Source: DASUGC01 sp035606665
Lineage (GTDB): Bacteria > Acidobacteriota > Vicinamibacteria > Vicinamibacterales > SCN-69-37
Direction: 5' to 3'
Assembly: GCA_035606665.1 (NCBI GenBank)
Contig: DATNEY010000057.1
Location: forward strand, 186,001-250,000
Length of the DNA stretch: 64,000 nt
The notes under the pieces were generated by a model. That model ran no database searches. It saw only the letters and a list, made by a program, of their open reading frames with translations, and was not told the DNA's origin. Within the stretch, counting starts at the first letter, position 1. Each line of letters starts with the position of its first letter. Made by a program: the position numbers and the translations under genes. This document shows, in pieces, positions 1 through 8,538 of this stretch.

Positions 1-28
1 GCGGCCGAAGCGCCCCGGAGTGAGAGTG

Positions 29-1321
29 ATGCACGCGCGGATTGAAGACATCGCGAAGTACGAGGGTCAGACGGTCACCATCCAGGGCTGGCTCGTCAAC
101 CGGCGCTCGAGCGGCAAGATTCACTTCCTGCAGCTCCGCGACGGTTCAGGGTTCATTCAGGCCGTGATGTCCAAAGCCGCGGTCGGCGAAGAGGTCTTCA
201 AGGCCGCCGACCATCTTTCGCAGGAATCCGCGATCGTCGTCACCGGCCTCGTCCGTGCGGATTCGCGCGCACCGGGCGGCTTCGAAATCGAGGCCGGCGG
301 CCTCGAGATCGTGAGCCCGTCGGTGGATTTCCCCATTACGCCGAAGGAACACGGCGTGGACTTCCTGATGGATCGCCGGCACCTGTGGATTCGGTCCCAG
401 CGGCAGCAGGCCATTCTCCGCGTGCGTCATGAAGTGATCGACGCGGTGCGCGACTACTTCAACAGCCGCGGCTTCATTCTCGCGGACACACCTATCTTCA
501 CGCCGTCCGCGTGCGAGGGCACGACGACGTTGTTCCCCGTGCAGTATTTCGAGGAGAACACCGCGTTTCTCACGCAGAGCGGCCAGCTCTACAACGAAGC
601 CAATGCGATGGCGCTCGGCAAGGTGTACTGCTTCGGCCCGACGTTCCGGGCCGAGAAATCGAAGACGCGACGCCACCTCACCGAGTTCTGGATGGTCGAA
701 CCGGAGATGGCCTACGCCAATCTCGAAGACGCCATTGCACTGGCAGAGGGACTCGTCGTAGAAGTCGTGGGCCGCGTCCTCGAGCGCCGGAAGCGCGAGC
801 TCGCCGCGCTCAACCGCGACACCAGCAAGCTCGAGAGCGTGAAGGCGCCATTCGCCCGCATCACGTACGACGACGCCGCGAAGCTGCTGAAGGACAAGGG
901 CATGCCGTTCGAATGGGGCGGCGACTTCGGCAGCCCGGACGAAACAGCGCTGTCCGAACACTTCAACGGTCCGGTGGCCGTGACCGGCTATCCGAGCGCC
1001 ATCAAGGCGTTCTATTTCAAGCCGCAGCCCGGGCGTCCCGAGGTCTCGCTGTCATGCGACATCCTCGCGCCCGAGGGCTATGGCGAGATCATCGGCGGCG
1101 GACAGCGCCTCGAGGACTACGACCTGCTGCTGCAGCGGATCGAGGAACACAAGCTCCCGAAGGACGCCTTCGAGTGGTACCTCGATCTCCGGCGGTTCGG
1201 CAGCGTTCCGCACTCCGGATTCGGCATGGGCATCGAGCGCGTCGTGTCGTGGATCTGCGGTCTGGATCACCTGCGAGAGGCAATTCCCTACCCGCGGATG
1301 TTGTACAGGCTGTATCCGTAA
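29..1321 (+). CDS. asnS: Asparaginyl-tRNA synthetase
   Basis: Cytosolic class IIb synthetase that charges tRNA-Asn. The 430-residue protein opens with an OB-fold anticodon-binding domain (about residues 5-110, with VTIQGWLVNRR). The class II catalytic core follows: motif 2 in FGPTFRAEKSKTRRHLTEF and motif 3 in GFGMGIERVVSWICG near the C-terminus. The length is typical for AsnRS, and the absence of a GAD insertion argues against AspRS. A GTG at 20 is also in frame, but the ATG at 29 has GGAG at 17-20 at good spacing and is preferred. Having AsnRS implies direct tRNA-Asn charging rather than only the amidotransferase route. Confidence 0.95.
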   Translation: MHARIEDIAKYEGQTVTIQGWLVNRRSSGKIHFLQLRDGSGFIQAVMSKAAVGEEVFKAADHLSQESAIVVTGLVRADSRAPGGFEIEAGGLEIVSPSVDFPITPKEHGVDFLMDRRHLWIRSQRQQAILRVRHEVIDAVRDYFNSRGFILADTPIFTPSACEGTTTLFPVQYFEENTAFLTQSGQLYNEANAMALGKVYCFGPTFRAEKSKTRRHLTEFWMVEPEMAYANLEDAIALAEGLVVEVVGRVLERRKRELAALNRDTSKLESVKAPFARITYDDAAKLLKDKGMPFEWGGDFGSPDETALSEHFNGPVAVTGYPSAIKAFYFKPQPGRPEVSLSCDILAPEGYGEIIGGGQRLEDYDLLLQRIEEHKLPKDAFEWYLDLRRFGSVPHSGFGMGIERVVSWICGLDHLREAIPYPRMLYRLYP

Positions 1322-1421
1322 TCGCGAAGCCGCGAGCGTAGCGAGCGCGCTGAGCGTCCGAGAACAAGCGCGTGGGGGTGGGGCCCCACGCGAACTAAAG
1401 TAAAGAAGGCACCATCACGTC
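1322..1421 (+). other. asnS-rimO intergenic with GC-rich stem-loop
   Basis: A 100-base gap holding runs of the word GCGAGCG, then an inverted repeat CGCGTGGGG (1369-1377) with CCCCACGCG (1384-1392). No T-tract follows, so it is not a clear intrinsic terminator. The GCGAGCG-rich left part resembles the 5' half of the dispersed intra-operon repeat seen at 3495, 4919 and 14658, but the match is too loose to call a copy. Confidence 0.4.
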
Positions 1422-2831
1422 ATGAAACTCGGCTTCGTTTCTCTCGGCTGCCCCAAGAACCTCGTCGATGGCGAGGTGATGCTGGGGCTCGCGCGCCAGG
1501 CGGGTCACGAAGTGACCACCGACGCCGCCGACGCCGAAGTCATCGTCGTCAATACGTGCGCGTTCATCGATACGGCGAAAGAAGAGTCCGTCAACGCGAT
1601 CCTCGAGATGGCGCAGTTGAAGCGCGACGGGGCGTGCAAGCGGCTGGTAGTGACTGGCTGCCTGGGCGAGCGCTACCGCGACCAGCTCAAGGCCGAGATC
1701 CCCGAAATCGACGTCGTGCTCGGCACGGGCGACGTGCCGGAGATCGTCGGCGCGTTGAACGGCGTTCAGCCGAAGCCCGCCGCGCTGCCGTTCTTCAAGT
1801 CGTCGACTGATGCCGCGGCAGGCCGGCCTGCGAACTTCGATCTTCGAACCTCGAACGTGAACACCGAGTTGCCCACATATCTCTATGACGCGGCAACTCC
1901 ACGCCTATTGACAACCCCGCGGCACTACGCCTACGTGAAAATCGCCGAGGGTTGCGACTACACGTGCGCGTTCTGCATCATTCCCACGCTCAGGGGCAAG
2001 TACCGCAGCCGCGAGGAGGAGTCGATCGTGGCCGAGGCCGAGCGGCTCGCGGCCGGCGGCGTTCGGGAACTGCTGCTGATCTCACAGGACACGACGTTCT
2101 TCGGCATCGATCGCGGCCAGCGCGGCGCGCTTGCGCGGCTGCTCCGCCGGCTCAACACCATCGACGGCCTTTCGTGGATTCGTCTCCTTTATCTCTATCC
2201 CACGACGATTACCGACGATGTGCTGGATGCGATGGCGGAGTGCGAGAAGGTCTGCACGTACATCGACCTGCCACTCCAACACGCATCGGCTGACGTGCTT
2301 CGACGGATGCGGCGGCCCGGCAACCGCGAGGCCTACGACAAGCTGCTCGCGCGGATCCGCTCACGCGTACCGGGTGTAACCCTTCGTACCACCTTCATCG
2401 TCGGGTTCCCGGGGGAAACCGAACAGGACTTCGAGGAGCTGATGTCGTTTGTTCGTGACACCGGCTTCGACCACGTCGGCGTCTTCACCTACTCCCACGA
2501 AGAAGACACGCGCGCGTACGCCATGACCGACGACGTCCCGGCCGAGGTCAAGGCGGCCCGACGTGACGCGGTGATGCGGCTCCAGCGCGACATCGTCGCC
2601 GCACGGTTGCGAAAGCGGACCGGCGACCGCGTCAGGGTGATGGTCGACGGCCCGTCCCCGGAGTCGGACCTGGTGCTGACGTCCCGGCTGGCTGGCCAGG
2701 CGCCGGACATTGACGCCCTCGTGTACCTCGATGAGTGCGATCCGTCCGAATACCGGCCGGGAGACCTGCTCGATGCCGTCATCACCGGCGCGCGCGGCTA
2801 CGATTTGATCGCCCGGCCGGCGCGCATTTGA
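1422..2831 (+). CDS. rimO: Ribosomal protein S12 methylthiotransferase RimO
   Basis: Radical SAM enzyme that adds a methylthio group to the conserved Asp of ribosomal protein S12. The N-terminal MTTase (UPF0004) domain shows the three cluster cysteines C10, C46 and C80. The radical SAM CxxxCxxC is at C178, C182 and C185 (EGCDYTCAFC), and a C-terminal TRAM domain ends the protein. SLGCPKNLVD at the start is typical of RimO rather than MiaB. At 469 residues it is slightly long. The linker between the first two domains (about 127-155) contains a stretch encoded by a 7-base tandem repeat (1831-1858), described separately. Confidence 0.95.
   Translation: MKLGFVSLGCPKNLVDGEVMLGLARQAGHEVTTDAADAEVIVVNTCAFIDTAKEESVNAILEMAQLKRDGACKRLVVTGCLGERYRDQLKAEIPEIDVVLGTGDVPEIVGALNGVQPKPAALPFFKSSTDAAAGRPANFDLRTSNVNTELPTYLYDAATPRLLTTPRHYAYVKIAEGCDYTCAFCIIPTLRGKYRSREEESIVAEAERLAAGGVRELLLISQDTTFFGIDRGQRGALARLLRRLNTIDGLSWIRLLYLYPTTITDDVLDAMAECEKVCTYIDLPLQHASADVLRRMRRPGNREAYDKLLARIRSRVPGVTLRTTFIVGFPGETEQDFEELMSFVRDTGFDHVGVFTYSHEEDTRAYAMTDDVPAEVKAARRDAVMRLQRDIVAARLRKRTGDRVRVMVDGPSPESDLVLTSRLAGQAPDIDALVYLDECDPSEYRPGDLLDAVITGARGYDLIARPARI
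1831..1858 (+). repeat. Heptamer array inside rimO (4 x 7 bases)
   Basis: Four degenerate 7-base units of the CGAACTT type (CGAACTT, CGATCTT, CGAACCT, CGAACGT) in the coding sequence of rimO. They encode residues 137-146, in the linker between the MTTase and radical SAM domains. The same word family occurs in non-coding spacers at 23210, 55172, 61917 and 62155. Confidence 0.7.
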
Positions 2832-2842
2832 CGGCGCGGGCG

Positions 2843-2871
2843 TTGATGCCTCCCCACCGCTACGCTATACT
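2843..2871 (+). promoter_or_regulatory. Sigma-70-type promoter for rimP-nusA-infB
   Basis: TTGATG (2843-2848) and TATACT (2866-2871) are separated by exactly 17 bases. The expected start of transcription is near 2878, just before the rimP leader hairpin. This is the best-looking promoter in the window and fits a new transcription unit after rimO. Confidence 0.7.
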
Positions 2872-2902
2872 TTCAGGCGGTCTAGGCGGGAAAGACTGAA
2901 CA

Positions 2903-2935
2903 AGGTAAGTGGGCCCGTGCCCACTTTTCGTGTTT
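2903..2935 (+). ncRNA. rimP leader hairpin
   Basis: AAGTGGGC CCGT GCCCACTT (2907-2926) forms an 8-bp hairpin followed by TTCGTGTTTT, a terminator-like or attenuator-like structure ahead of rimP. Hairpin leaders at this place in front of the rimP-nusA-infB operon are known in proteobacteria as the rimP leader. Assigning this one to that family is by position and shape only. Confidence 0.5.
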
Positions 2936-2961
2936 TAGGGGCATTTCGGGCAGCCGGTCTG

Positions 2962-3483
2962 GTGAACACGCCGCGAGTTGATGAGTCGGATCGCCTTCGC
3001 ACCCGTGTGGCGGGGGTCGTGGAAAGCTACGGCCTGGATCTCTTCGACCTGCAGTTTCGCCGGGAATCGCATGGTTGGGTGCTGCGAGTGGTGATCGATC
3101 GTCCGTGGACGCCCGACGAAGCGGGCGGCACCCCGGGCACTGGCGACGAGGCCGTCACAGTTGACGACTGCGGCAAGGTCAGCCAGGACGTCAGCGTGAT
3201 TCTCGACGTCGAGCCGGAGCTGGTCGGTGGGATCGATCGCGCCTACACCCTCGAGGTGTCGTCGCCGGGCCTCGACCGTCCGTTGCGCGATGAGCGGGAC
3301 TACCGGCGCTTCGCGGGCCGGCTGGCGAAGATCGTGACCACCGTGCCGGTCGAGGGCCAGACGGCGTTCGCGGGACGGTTGCAAGGCGTGGAGGACGGGG
3401 TGGTGGTGCTGGCGGAAGGCCGCCGGACGCATCGCCTGCCGCTTGGCTCGATCAAGCGCGCGCGACTGGAAGTGGAGTTCTAG
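2962..3483 (+). CDS. rimP: Ribosome maturation factor RimP
   Basis: Small-subunit assembly factor. The protein shows the N-terminal RimP fold (GLDLFDLQFRRESHGWVLRVVID), VTVDDCGKVSQDVSVILD, the family signature YTLEVSSPGLDRPLRDERDYRRF split over residues about 95-120, and an SH3-like C-terminus. The open frame extends up to a GTG at 2917, but that codon lies inside the leader hairpin, so the GTG at 2962 (173 residues) is preferred; no strong ribosome binding site decides it. It is the first gene of the nusA-infB operon. A non-family insertion of Pro and Gly residues (about 50-63) precedes the VTVDDC strand. Confidence 0.88.
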   Translation: MNTPRVDESDRLRTRVAGVVESYGLDLFDLQFRRESHGWVLRVVIDRPWTPDEAGGTPGTGDEAVTVDDCGKVSQDVSVILDVEPELVGGIDRAYTLEVSSPGLDRPLRDERDYRRFAGRLAKIVTTVPVEGQTAFAGRLQGVEDGVVVLAEGRRTHRLPLGSIKRARLEVEF

Positions 3484-3494
3484 AAGCTGACGCC

Positions 3495-3592
3495 GCGAAC
3501 GAGCGTCAGCGAGTAAGCCGCCGGAGCGGAGTGGGGCGCAGGGGTCCCGCGAGCGACGGCGTAAGGGGGTCCGGGGGACGAAGTCCCCCGGG
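3495..3592 (+). repeat. Dispersed intra-operon repeat, copy 1
   Basis: Roughly 100 bases filling the rimP-nusA gap. It has a conserved core GCCGGAGCGGAG...GCGAGCGACGGCG and ends in a 9-bp hairpin, CCGGGGGAC GAA GTCCCCCGG. The hairpin ends 7 bases before the nusA ATG. Further copies lie at 4919-5015 and, inverted, at 14658-14754. Confidence 0.75.
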
Positions 3593-3599
3593 TAAAAGA

Positions 3600-4934
3600 A
3601 TGGCAGCGACTGAACTGCAGCAGATGATCGACGTCGTCGCGAAGGACAAGGGCATCGACCCGACCATCGTGATCGGCGCCATTGAGGACGCATATCTTGC
3701 GGCGTCGCGGAAGGTCTTCAAGAGCGACGAGGACCTCCGGACCCGCTTCAACACCGACACCGGCCAGGTCGAGCTGTATGCCGTGCGGTCGATCGTGACG
3801 GACGTCACGAACCCGGCGCGGGAGATTTCGCTCGGCGAAGCGCAAGAGCTCTACGGCGAGGAAGCCGAAGTCGGGATGGAAATCGAGTTTCCGAAGGAAA
3901 CCGAGAAGCTCGGCCGCATCGCGGCGCAGACCGCCAAGCAGGTCATCGCGCAGCGCGTGCGCGAGGCCGAGCGCGAGAAGATCCACGGCGAGTTCGGCGA
4001 GCGCATCGGCGAAGTCGTAACGGCCACGGTCAAGCGGTTCGAGAGCGGCGACATCATCGCCGAGATCGGCCGCGTCGAGTGCCAGATCCCGCGCAAGGAA
4101 CAGTCGCGCGCCGAGAACTACGCGATCGGCGACCGCGTCCGCGCGGTGATCAAGGCCGTCAACCGCAACGCCAAGGGCCCGCAGGTCGTGCTGTCCCGCA
4201 CGGATCCGGCGCTGCTCGTGAAGCTCTTCGAGCAGGAAGTCCCGGAAATCTACGACGGCACGGTCATGATTCGCGGCGCGGTGCGCGAAGCGGGCGATCG
4301 CGCCAAGGTCGCCGTGTTCTCGCGCGAGCGCGACGTCGATCCGGTCGGCGCTTGCGTCGGCATGCGCGGAACACGCGTCCAGGCGATCATCCGCGAGCTC
4401 CGCGGCGAGAAGATCGACATCGTCGAGTGGTCGGAGGATCCGGTCACTTTCGTCACGAAGGCGCTCTCCCCCGCCCGCGTCCAGCGCGTCAGCATCGTCG
4501 ACGACGAAGCGCGCGTGATGGAGGTGGTCGTCGAGGATCGCCAGCTGTCGCTCGCGATCGGCAAGAAAGGGCAAAACGTCCGGCTTGCCGCCAAGCTCAC
4601 GGGCTGGAAGATCGACATCAAGAGCGACGAAGACAAGAAAAAGGAAGTCGAGCTGCAGCTCGAAGGCATCGACTTCGGCAGCGGCGCCGAAGTCGCGCGC
4701 GCGCTGACGCTACCCGACATCCACGAGGAAGTGCTGGCCGCCCTGCGCGCCGGCGGCTTCGACACGGTCGAGAAAGTGCTCGAAGCGCCGCAGGAGTCGC
4801 TGCTGGCGCTCCCGGGCTTCGATCAAGACACCGTGGACGCCGTCGTCGCGGCGGCGAAATCAGTACAGGCCGCGCCATCAGGTGGTGCGGATGAAGCAGT
4901 GGACACGCCACCGTCCGACGAACGAACGCAGTGA
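3600..4934 (+). CDS. nusA: Transcription termination/antitermination factor NusA
   Basis: RNA polymerase-associated elongation and termination factor, 444 residues from ATG 3600. In order: N-terminal RNAP-binding domain (1-125), S1 domain (about 130-200, IGEVVTATVKRFESGDIIAE), two KH domains (GACVGMRGTRVQ and IGKKGQNVRLAAKLTGWKI) and a C-terminal helix-hairpin-helix acidic-repeat unit (LPDIHEEVLAALRAGGFDTV onward). The frame is open further upstream to 3531, but that part is encoded by the dispersed repeat and is unlikely to be translated. The last five codons (DERTQ) lie in copy 2 of the same repeat. Confidence 0.95.
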   Translation: MAATELQQMIDVVAKDKGIDPTIVIGAIEDAYLAASRKVFKSDEDLRTRFNTDTGQVELYAVRSIVTDVTNPAREISLGEAQELYGEEAEVGMEIEFPKETEKLGRIAAQTAKQVIAQRVREAEREKIHGEFGERIGEVVTATVKRFESGDIIAEIGRVECQIPRKEQSRAENYAIGDRVRAVIKAVNRNAKGPQVVLSRTDPALLVKLFEQEVPEIYDGTVMIRGAVREAGDRAKVAVFSRERDVDPVGACVGMRGTRVQAIIRELRGEKIDIVEWSEDPVTFVTKALSPARVQRVSIVDDEARVMEVVVEDRQLSLAIGKKGQNVRLAAKLTGWKIDIKSDEDKKKEVELQLEGIDFGSGAEVARALTLPDIHEEVLAALRAGGFDTVEKVLEAPQESLLALPGFDQDTVDAVVAAAKSVQAAPSGGADEAVDTPPSDERTQ

Positions 4935-5015
4935 GTGAGTCGCCGGAGCGGAGCGGGGCGAATGGGTCCCCGCGAGCGACGGCGTAGGGGGGCCGCGGGG
5001 GCGAAGCCCCCCGGG
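4919..5015 (+). repeat. Dispersed intra-operon repeat, copy 2
   Basis: Second copy, overlapping the 3' end of nusA and ending 16 bases before the infB start. The core GTCGCCGGAGCGGAGCGGGG...GCGAGCGACGGCGTAGG is nearly the same as in copy 1. The hairpin reads GGGGGC GAA GCCCCC: relative to GGGGGAC GAA GTCCCC in copies 1 and 3, the A-T pair next to the loop has become G-C on both arms. Confidence 0.75.
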
Positions 5016-5031
5016 ATATTAAGGAGCAACA

Positions 5032-7743
5032 TTGGCCACTGTCCGGATTTACAAGGTCGCCGAACTGCTGGGTCTCGCGAGCCAGGACGCCATCGATCTG
5101 CTCAAGAAAGAGACGGGCATCGATGTGAAGAGCGCGTCGAGCTCGATTGAAGAGATCGTCGCGCGGCAGTTCGTCGAACGTCAGGCGCGCAAGCGGAACA
5201 TTCAGCTGCCGCACGGCAACATTTTCGCGGACCACCCTGTCGCCAAGAAGCCGGCCGGCAAAGCCGGTAAGGTGCCGGAGCCCCCGAAGCCCGCCGCACC
5301 GGCGCTGAGGCCCCGGCTCGTCAAGGCCGCTCCCAAGGCGCCTGAGGCCGTCGCCGAAGCGGCGGCACCCGCTGCGGAACCGGTCGTCGAGCCGGATGCC
5401 GCAATCGAGGTCGCGGTCGTCGAGGCGCCGCCGCCGGCGCCAGAACCTGAGGTCGTCGCGGAGCCGGTTGCGCCGCCAGTGCCCGAGCCACAGCCGGAGC
5501 CCGAGCCGGTGGCGGTTGAGCCGCCGCCTGTCCGGGAAGAGGCACCGCCGCCAGCGCCGAAGCCGCCGCCACCGGTACTGCGTCACCCTGGCCGGGTCGT
5601 TCCGCCAACACGGCGTCTTCGCATTGAAGACCCTGTCACGGGTGAAGCGCCCGCGGCACGCCCCGTCGCTGCGCGCCCGGTCGTGAGACCACAGCAGGCG
5701 CCACCGGCGCCGACACGTCCTGCGACCGCGGCGCAGCAGTCGGCTCGGCCCTCGGGGCTTCGTCCAGCCATGCCATCGGCGCGTCCGCCGCTTGGCGGCC
5801 CGCGCCCGCTGCCCTCGCAGCCGGTCAGGCCACAATCACCCGGCGGTCCCCGGCCGCCGTATCCCGGCAGCCGGCCGCCTGGCAATCAGTTCCGCCCGGC
5901 TGGTCCGCCGGCACGTCCGCGGACCGCGCGTCGCGACGATCGACCGTCGCAGATGCCGCCGCAGGAGCCGCTGCCGCCGGTCACCAAGCTCATCACGCTC
6001 GCCGAAGGCATGACGGTGAAGGACCTCGCCGACAAGCTCGAGGTGAAGGTCAAGGATCTGATGAAGAAGATCCTCGATCGCCGCATGATGATGACGATCA
6101 ACTCGACGCTCGACTCCGACACCGCGCAGTTGCTCGCGCGCGACTTCGGTGCCGAGGTCCTGATCCGCAGCTTCGAGGAAGAACTGACCGAGGTCGAAAC
6201 CGAGACGTCGAAACCCGAAGACCTGTCGACGCGCGCGCCGGTCGTGACCATCATGGGCCACGTCGATCACGGCAAGACGACGCTGCTCGACGCCATCAGG
6301 GAGACCAAGATCGCCGAGCGCGAAGCCGGTGGCATCACGCAGCACATCGGCGCCTATTCGGTGGACGTCAACGGCCGCCGCGTGGTCTTCCTGGACACGC
6401 CGGGTCACGAAGCGTTCACGATGATGCGAGCGCGCGGCGCCAAGGTCACCGACATCGTCGTCCTCGTTGTCGCGGCCGACGACGGCGTCATGCCGCAGAC
6501 GAAGGAAGCCATCGACCACGCGCGGGCGGCGAACGTGCCCATCGTGGTCGCCGTGAACAAGATCGACAAGGGGGATGCGAACCCGGAACGCGTCAAACGC
6601 GAGCTGTCGGACCTTGGGTTGATGCCTGAAGCATGGGGCGGCACGACGGTTACCGTCGAAGTCTCCGCGCGCCAGCGCAAGAACCTGGACCAGTTGCTGG
6701 AAATGATTCTGCTGGTTGCCGATATCGCCGATCTCAAGGCGAATCCGAAGCGGCGCGCCATGGGCACGGTGCTCGAAGCAAAGCTCGATCGCGGGCGCGG
6801 GCCTGTCGCGACGGTGCTCGTCCAGGACGGCACGCTGTCGGACGGCGATCTGTTCATCGCCGGCGTCATCGACGGCAAAGTGCGCGCGATGTTCGACCAC
6901 CTCGGCCGCAAGATCAAGAAGGCGGGCCCCGCGACGCCGGTCGAAGTGCTCGGACTCTCCGCGCTGCCCCTTCCCGGCGACACGTTCCAGGTCATCGACG
7001 ATCCGGCGAAGGCCCGGCAGGTCGTGGCCTACCGGCAGGCGCAGCAGAAGGAGAAGAGCCTCGGCGGCAAGAGCTCGCGGCTCACGCTCGAGTCACTGCA
7101 GCAGCAGATGGCGGAAGGCGGCATGAAGGAGCTGCCGCTCATCATCAAGGCCGACGTGCAGGGATCGGCGGAAGTGCTGGCGGACACCCTCGCGAAGCTC
7201 ACGGACGAGCGCGTGAAGGTCCGCATCATCCACACGGGTGTCGGCGCGATCAACGAGTCGGACGTGCTGCTCGCGACCGCCTCGAACGCCATCATCATCG
7301 GCTTCAACGTGCGGCCGGATCGCAACGCTGCCGAAGTCGCCGAGCGCGAAAAGGTCGACATCCGCCACCACTCGGTCATCTATCACGTGACGGACGAGAT
7401 CAAGAAGGGCATGCTGGGCCTCCTCGAGCCGACGATCAAGGAATCGCGACTCGGGGCGGCGGAAGTGCGGCAGACGTTCAAGGCGCCGAAGGCCGGCACG
7501 ATTGCGGGTTGCATGGTCCTCGACGGAAAAATCATGCGCTCCGGCGAGTCCACGGCACGTCTGCTGCGTGACAACGTCGTCGTCTGGACCGGCAAGCTGG
7601 CGTCACTCCGCAGGTTCAAGGACGACGTGAGCGAGGTGAAGGCCGGCTCGGAGTGCGGCATCTCGCTCGACCGCTTCAACGACATCAAGGTGGGCGACAT
7701 CATCGAGATCTTCTCGGTGGAACGGATCGCGCAGACGGTTTAG
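5032..7743 (+). CDS. infB: Translation initiation factor IF-2
   Basis: GTPase that brings initiator tRNA to the ribosome. It starts at TTG 5032 with AAGGAG at 5021-5026. Domains: IF2-N helical domain (1-60), a long Pro/Ala/Glu-rich linker (about 75-310), a second IF2-N unit (about 320-375), the G domain with GHVDHGKTTLLD near residue 408, DTPGHEAF and NKID, then domains II to IV. At 903 residues it is long only because of the linker. The linker is high in proline, so antisense and shifted frames stay open there; these are not genes. Confidence 0.96.
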   Translation: MATVRIYKVAELLGLASQDAIDLLKKETGIDVKSASSSIEEIVARQFVERQARKRNIQLPHGNIFADHPVAKKPAGKAGKVPEPPKPAAPALRPRLVKAAPKAPEAVAEAAAPAAEPVVEPDAAIEVAVVEAPPPAPEPEVVAEPVAPPVPEPQPEPEPVAVEPPPVREEAPPPAPKPPPPVLRHPGRVVPPTRRLRIEDPVTGEAPAARPVAARPVVRPQQAPPAPTRPATAAQQSARPSGLRPAMPSARPPLGGPRPLPSQPVRPQSPGGPRPPYPGSRPPGNQFRPAGPPARPRTARRDDRPSQMPPQEPLPPVTKLITLAEGMTVKDLADKLEVKVKDLMKKILDRRMMMTINSTLDSDTAQLLARDFGAEVLIRSFEEELTEVETETSKPEDLSTRAPVVTIMGHVDHGKTTLLDAIRETKIAEREAGGITQHIGAYSVDVNGRRVVFLDTPGHEAFTMMRARGAKVTDIVVLVVAADDGVMPQTKEAIDHARAANVPIVVAVNKIDKGDANPERVKRELSDLGLMPEAWGGTTVTVEVSARQRKNLDQLLEMILLVADIADLKANPKRRAMGTVLEAKLDRGRGPVATVLVQDGTLSDGDLFIAGVIDGKVRAMFDHLGRKIKKAGPATPVEVLGLSALPLPGDTFQVIDDPAKARQVVAYRQAQQKEKSLGGKSSRLTLESLQQQMAEGGMKELPLIIKADVQGSAEVLADTLAKLTDERVKVRIIHTGVGAINESDVLLATASNAIIIGFNVRPDRNAAEVAEREKVDIRHHSVIYHVTDEIKKGMLGLLEPTIKESRLGAAEVRQTFKAPKAGTIAGCMVLDGKIMRSGESTARLLRDNVVVWTGKLASLRRFKDDVSEVKAGSECGISLDRFNDIKVGDIIEIFSVERIAQTV

Positions 7744-7749
7744 AGCCAT

Positions 7750-7835
7750 GCAACCTACAACCTACAACCTGCAACCTGCACGGCGCGCGTCCCGCAGGCC
7801 GACTTGTTGGTTGCAGGTTGCGGGTTGCAGGTTGC
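7750..7835. repeat. Facing heptamer arms between infB and DUF503 gene
   Basis: The left arm (7750-7780) is four units of (G/A)CAACCT. The right arm (7807-7835) is the reverse complement type (GGTTGCA, GGTTGCG, GGTTGCA). The spacer is about 26 GC-rich bases. The arms can pair into a long stem in DNA or mRNA. The array ends 4 bases before the next start codon and replaces any visible ribosome binding site. Confidence 0.75.
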
Positions 7836-7839
7836 CTAA

Positions 7840-8121
7840 GTGACCATCGCGTTGCTCTCGATCGAGTGTTATCTGCCGATGTCGCAGTCGCTCAAGGACA
7901 AGCGCATGGTGCTGCGCCGGGTGAAGGATCGGCTCAAGTCGCACAACGTCGCCGTGTCCGAGGTCGCGCACCACGACCTCTGGCAGCGCGCGGGGCTCGG
8001 AATTGTGACGGTCGGCGTCTCGGACGACATCGCGGGATCGACACTCGAAGCCGCGCTGAAGGAAATCGACCGGGTGGAACCCGGTCTCGTTACCGCACAT
8101 CAGGTGGAGTACCTGCGCTAG
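7840..8121 (+). CDS. DUF503 (YlxP-like) protein
   Basis: Small protein of the DUF503/YlxP family, 93 residues, starting at GTG 7840. The family pattern is visible in SLKDKRMVLRRVKDRLKSH, AEVAHHDLWQR-like VSEVAHHDLWQRAGLGIVTV, and the C-terminal VEPGLVTAHQVEYLR. YlxP genes sit between infB and rbfA in many bacteria, exactly as here, which suggests a role linked to ribosome assembly; the function is not firmly known. Its stop codon abuts the rbfA ATG. Confidence 0.88.
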   Translation: MTIALLSIECYLPMSQSLKDKRMVLRRVKDRLKSHNVAVSEVAHHDLWQRAGLGIVTVGVSDDIAGSTLEAALKEIDRVEPGLVTAHQVEYLR

Positions 8122-8538
8122 ATGGCACAAGGGTCGCGTCCGGATCGGGTCGGCGAGGAAATTCGCCACGAGCTCGCGACGATGCTCAGCCGCGAGGTGC
8201 AGGATCCGGGCATCGGGTTCGTCACACTCACGCGCGTGAAGGTGTCCCCCGATCTCCAGCTGGCCAGGGTTTACTACACGATGCTCGGTACTGAGGCGCA
8301 GCGCCGCGACACCGAGCGCGCGCTGGCGCGCGCGACGCCGTTCCTCCGGCGCCAGATCGGCGCCCGCATCCGGCTGCGCCGCGTGCCGGAAATCCGCTTC
8401 GAGTTCGACCGCAGCGTCGAGACCCAGGACCGCGTCGAAAAGATTCTGATCGATCTTCAGGCGGAGCGCGATGCGCGCGAAGCCTCGTCAACGTCATCAT
8501 CCTCGGCGGAGCCGCAGGACAACAAGCAGGAGAAATAA
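8122..8538 (+). CDS. rbfA: Ribosome-binding factor A
   Basis: 30S maturation factor that binds near the 5' helix of 16S rRNA. The 138 residues show the single KH-like fold: RVGEEIRHELATMLSREVQDP, VTLTRVKVSPDLQLARVYYT, and RIRLRRVPEIRFEFDRSVE. A charged Ser- and Glu-rich tail (about 120-138) has no family counterpart. The ATG directly follows the DUF503 stop codon, and the TAA overlaps the ATG of the next gene, so translation is coupled. Confidence 0.95.
   Translation: MAQGSRPDRVGEEIRHELATMLSREVQDPGIGFVTLTRVKVSPDLQLARVYYTMLGTEAQRRDTERALARATPFLRRQIGARIRLRRVPEIRFEFDRSVETQDRVEKILIDLQAERDAREASSTSSSSAEPQDNKQEK

Noticed and set aside
4618..5835. Open frame of 405 codons on the minus strand
   Set aside because: Runs antisense through nusA, the dispersed repeat and the proline-rich part of infB; Arg-rich low-complexity translation.
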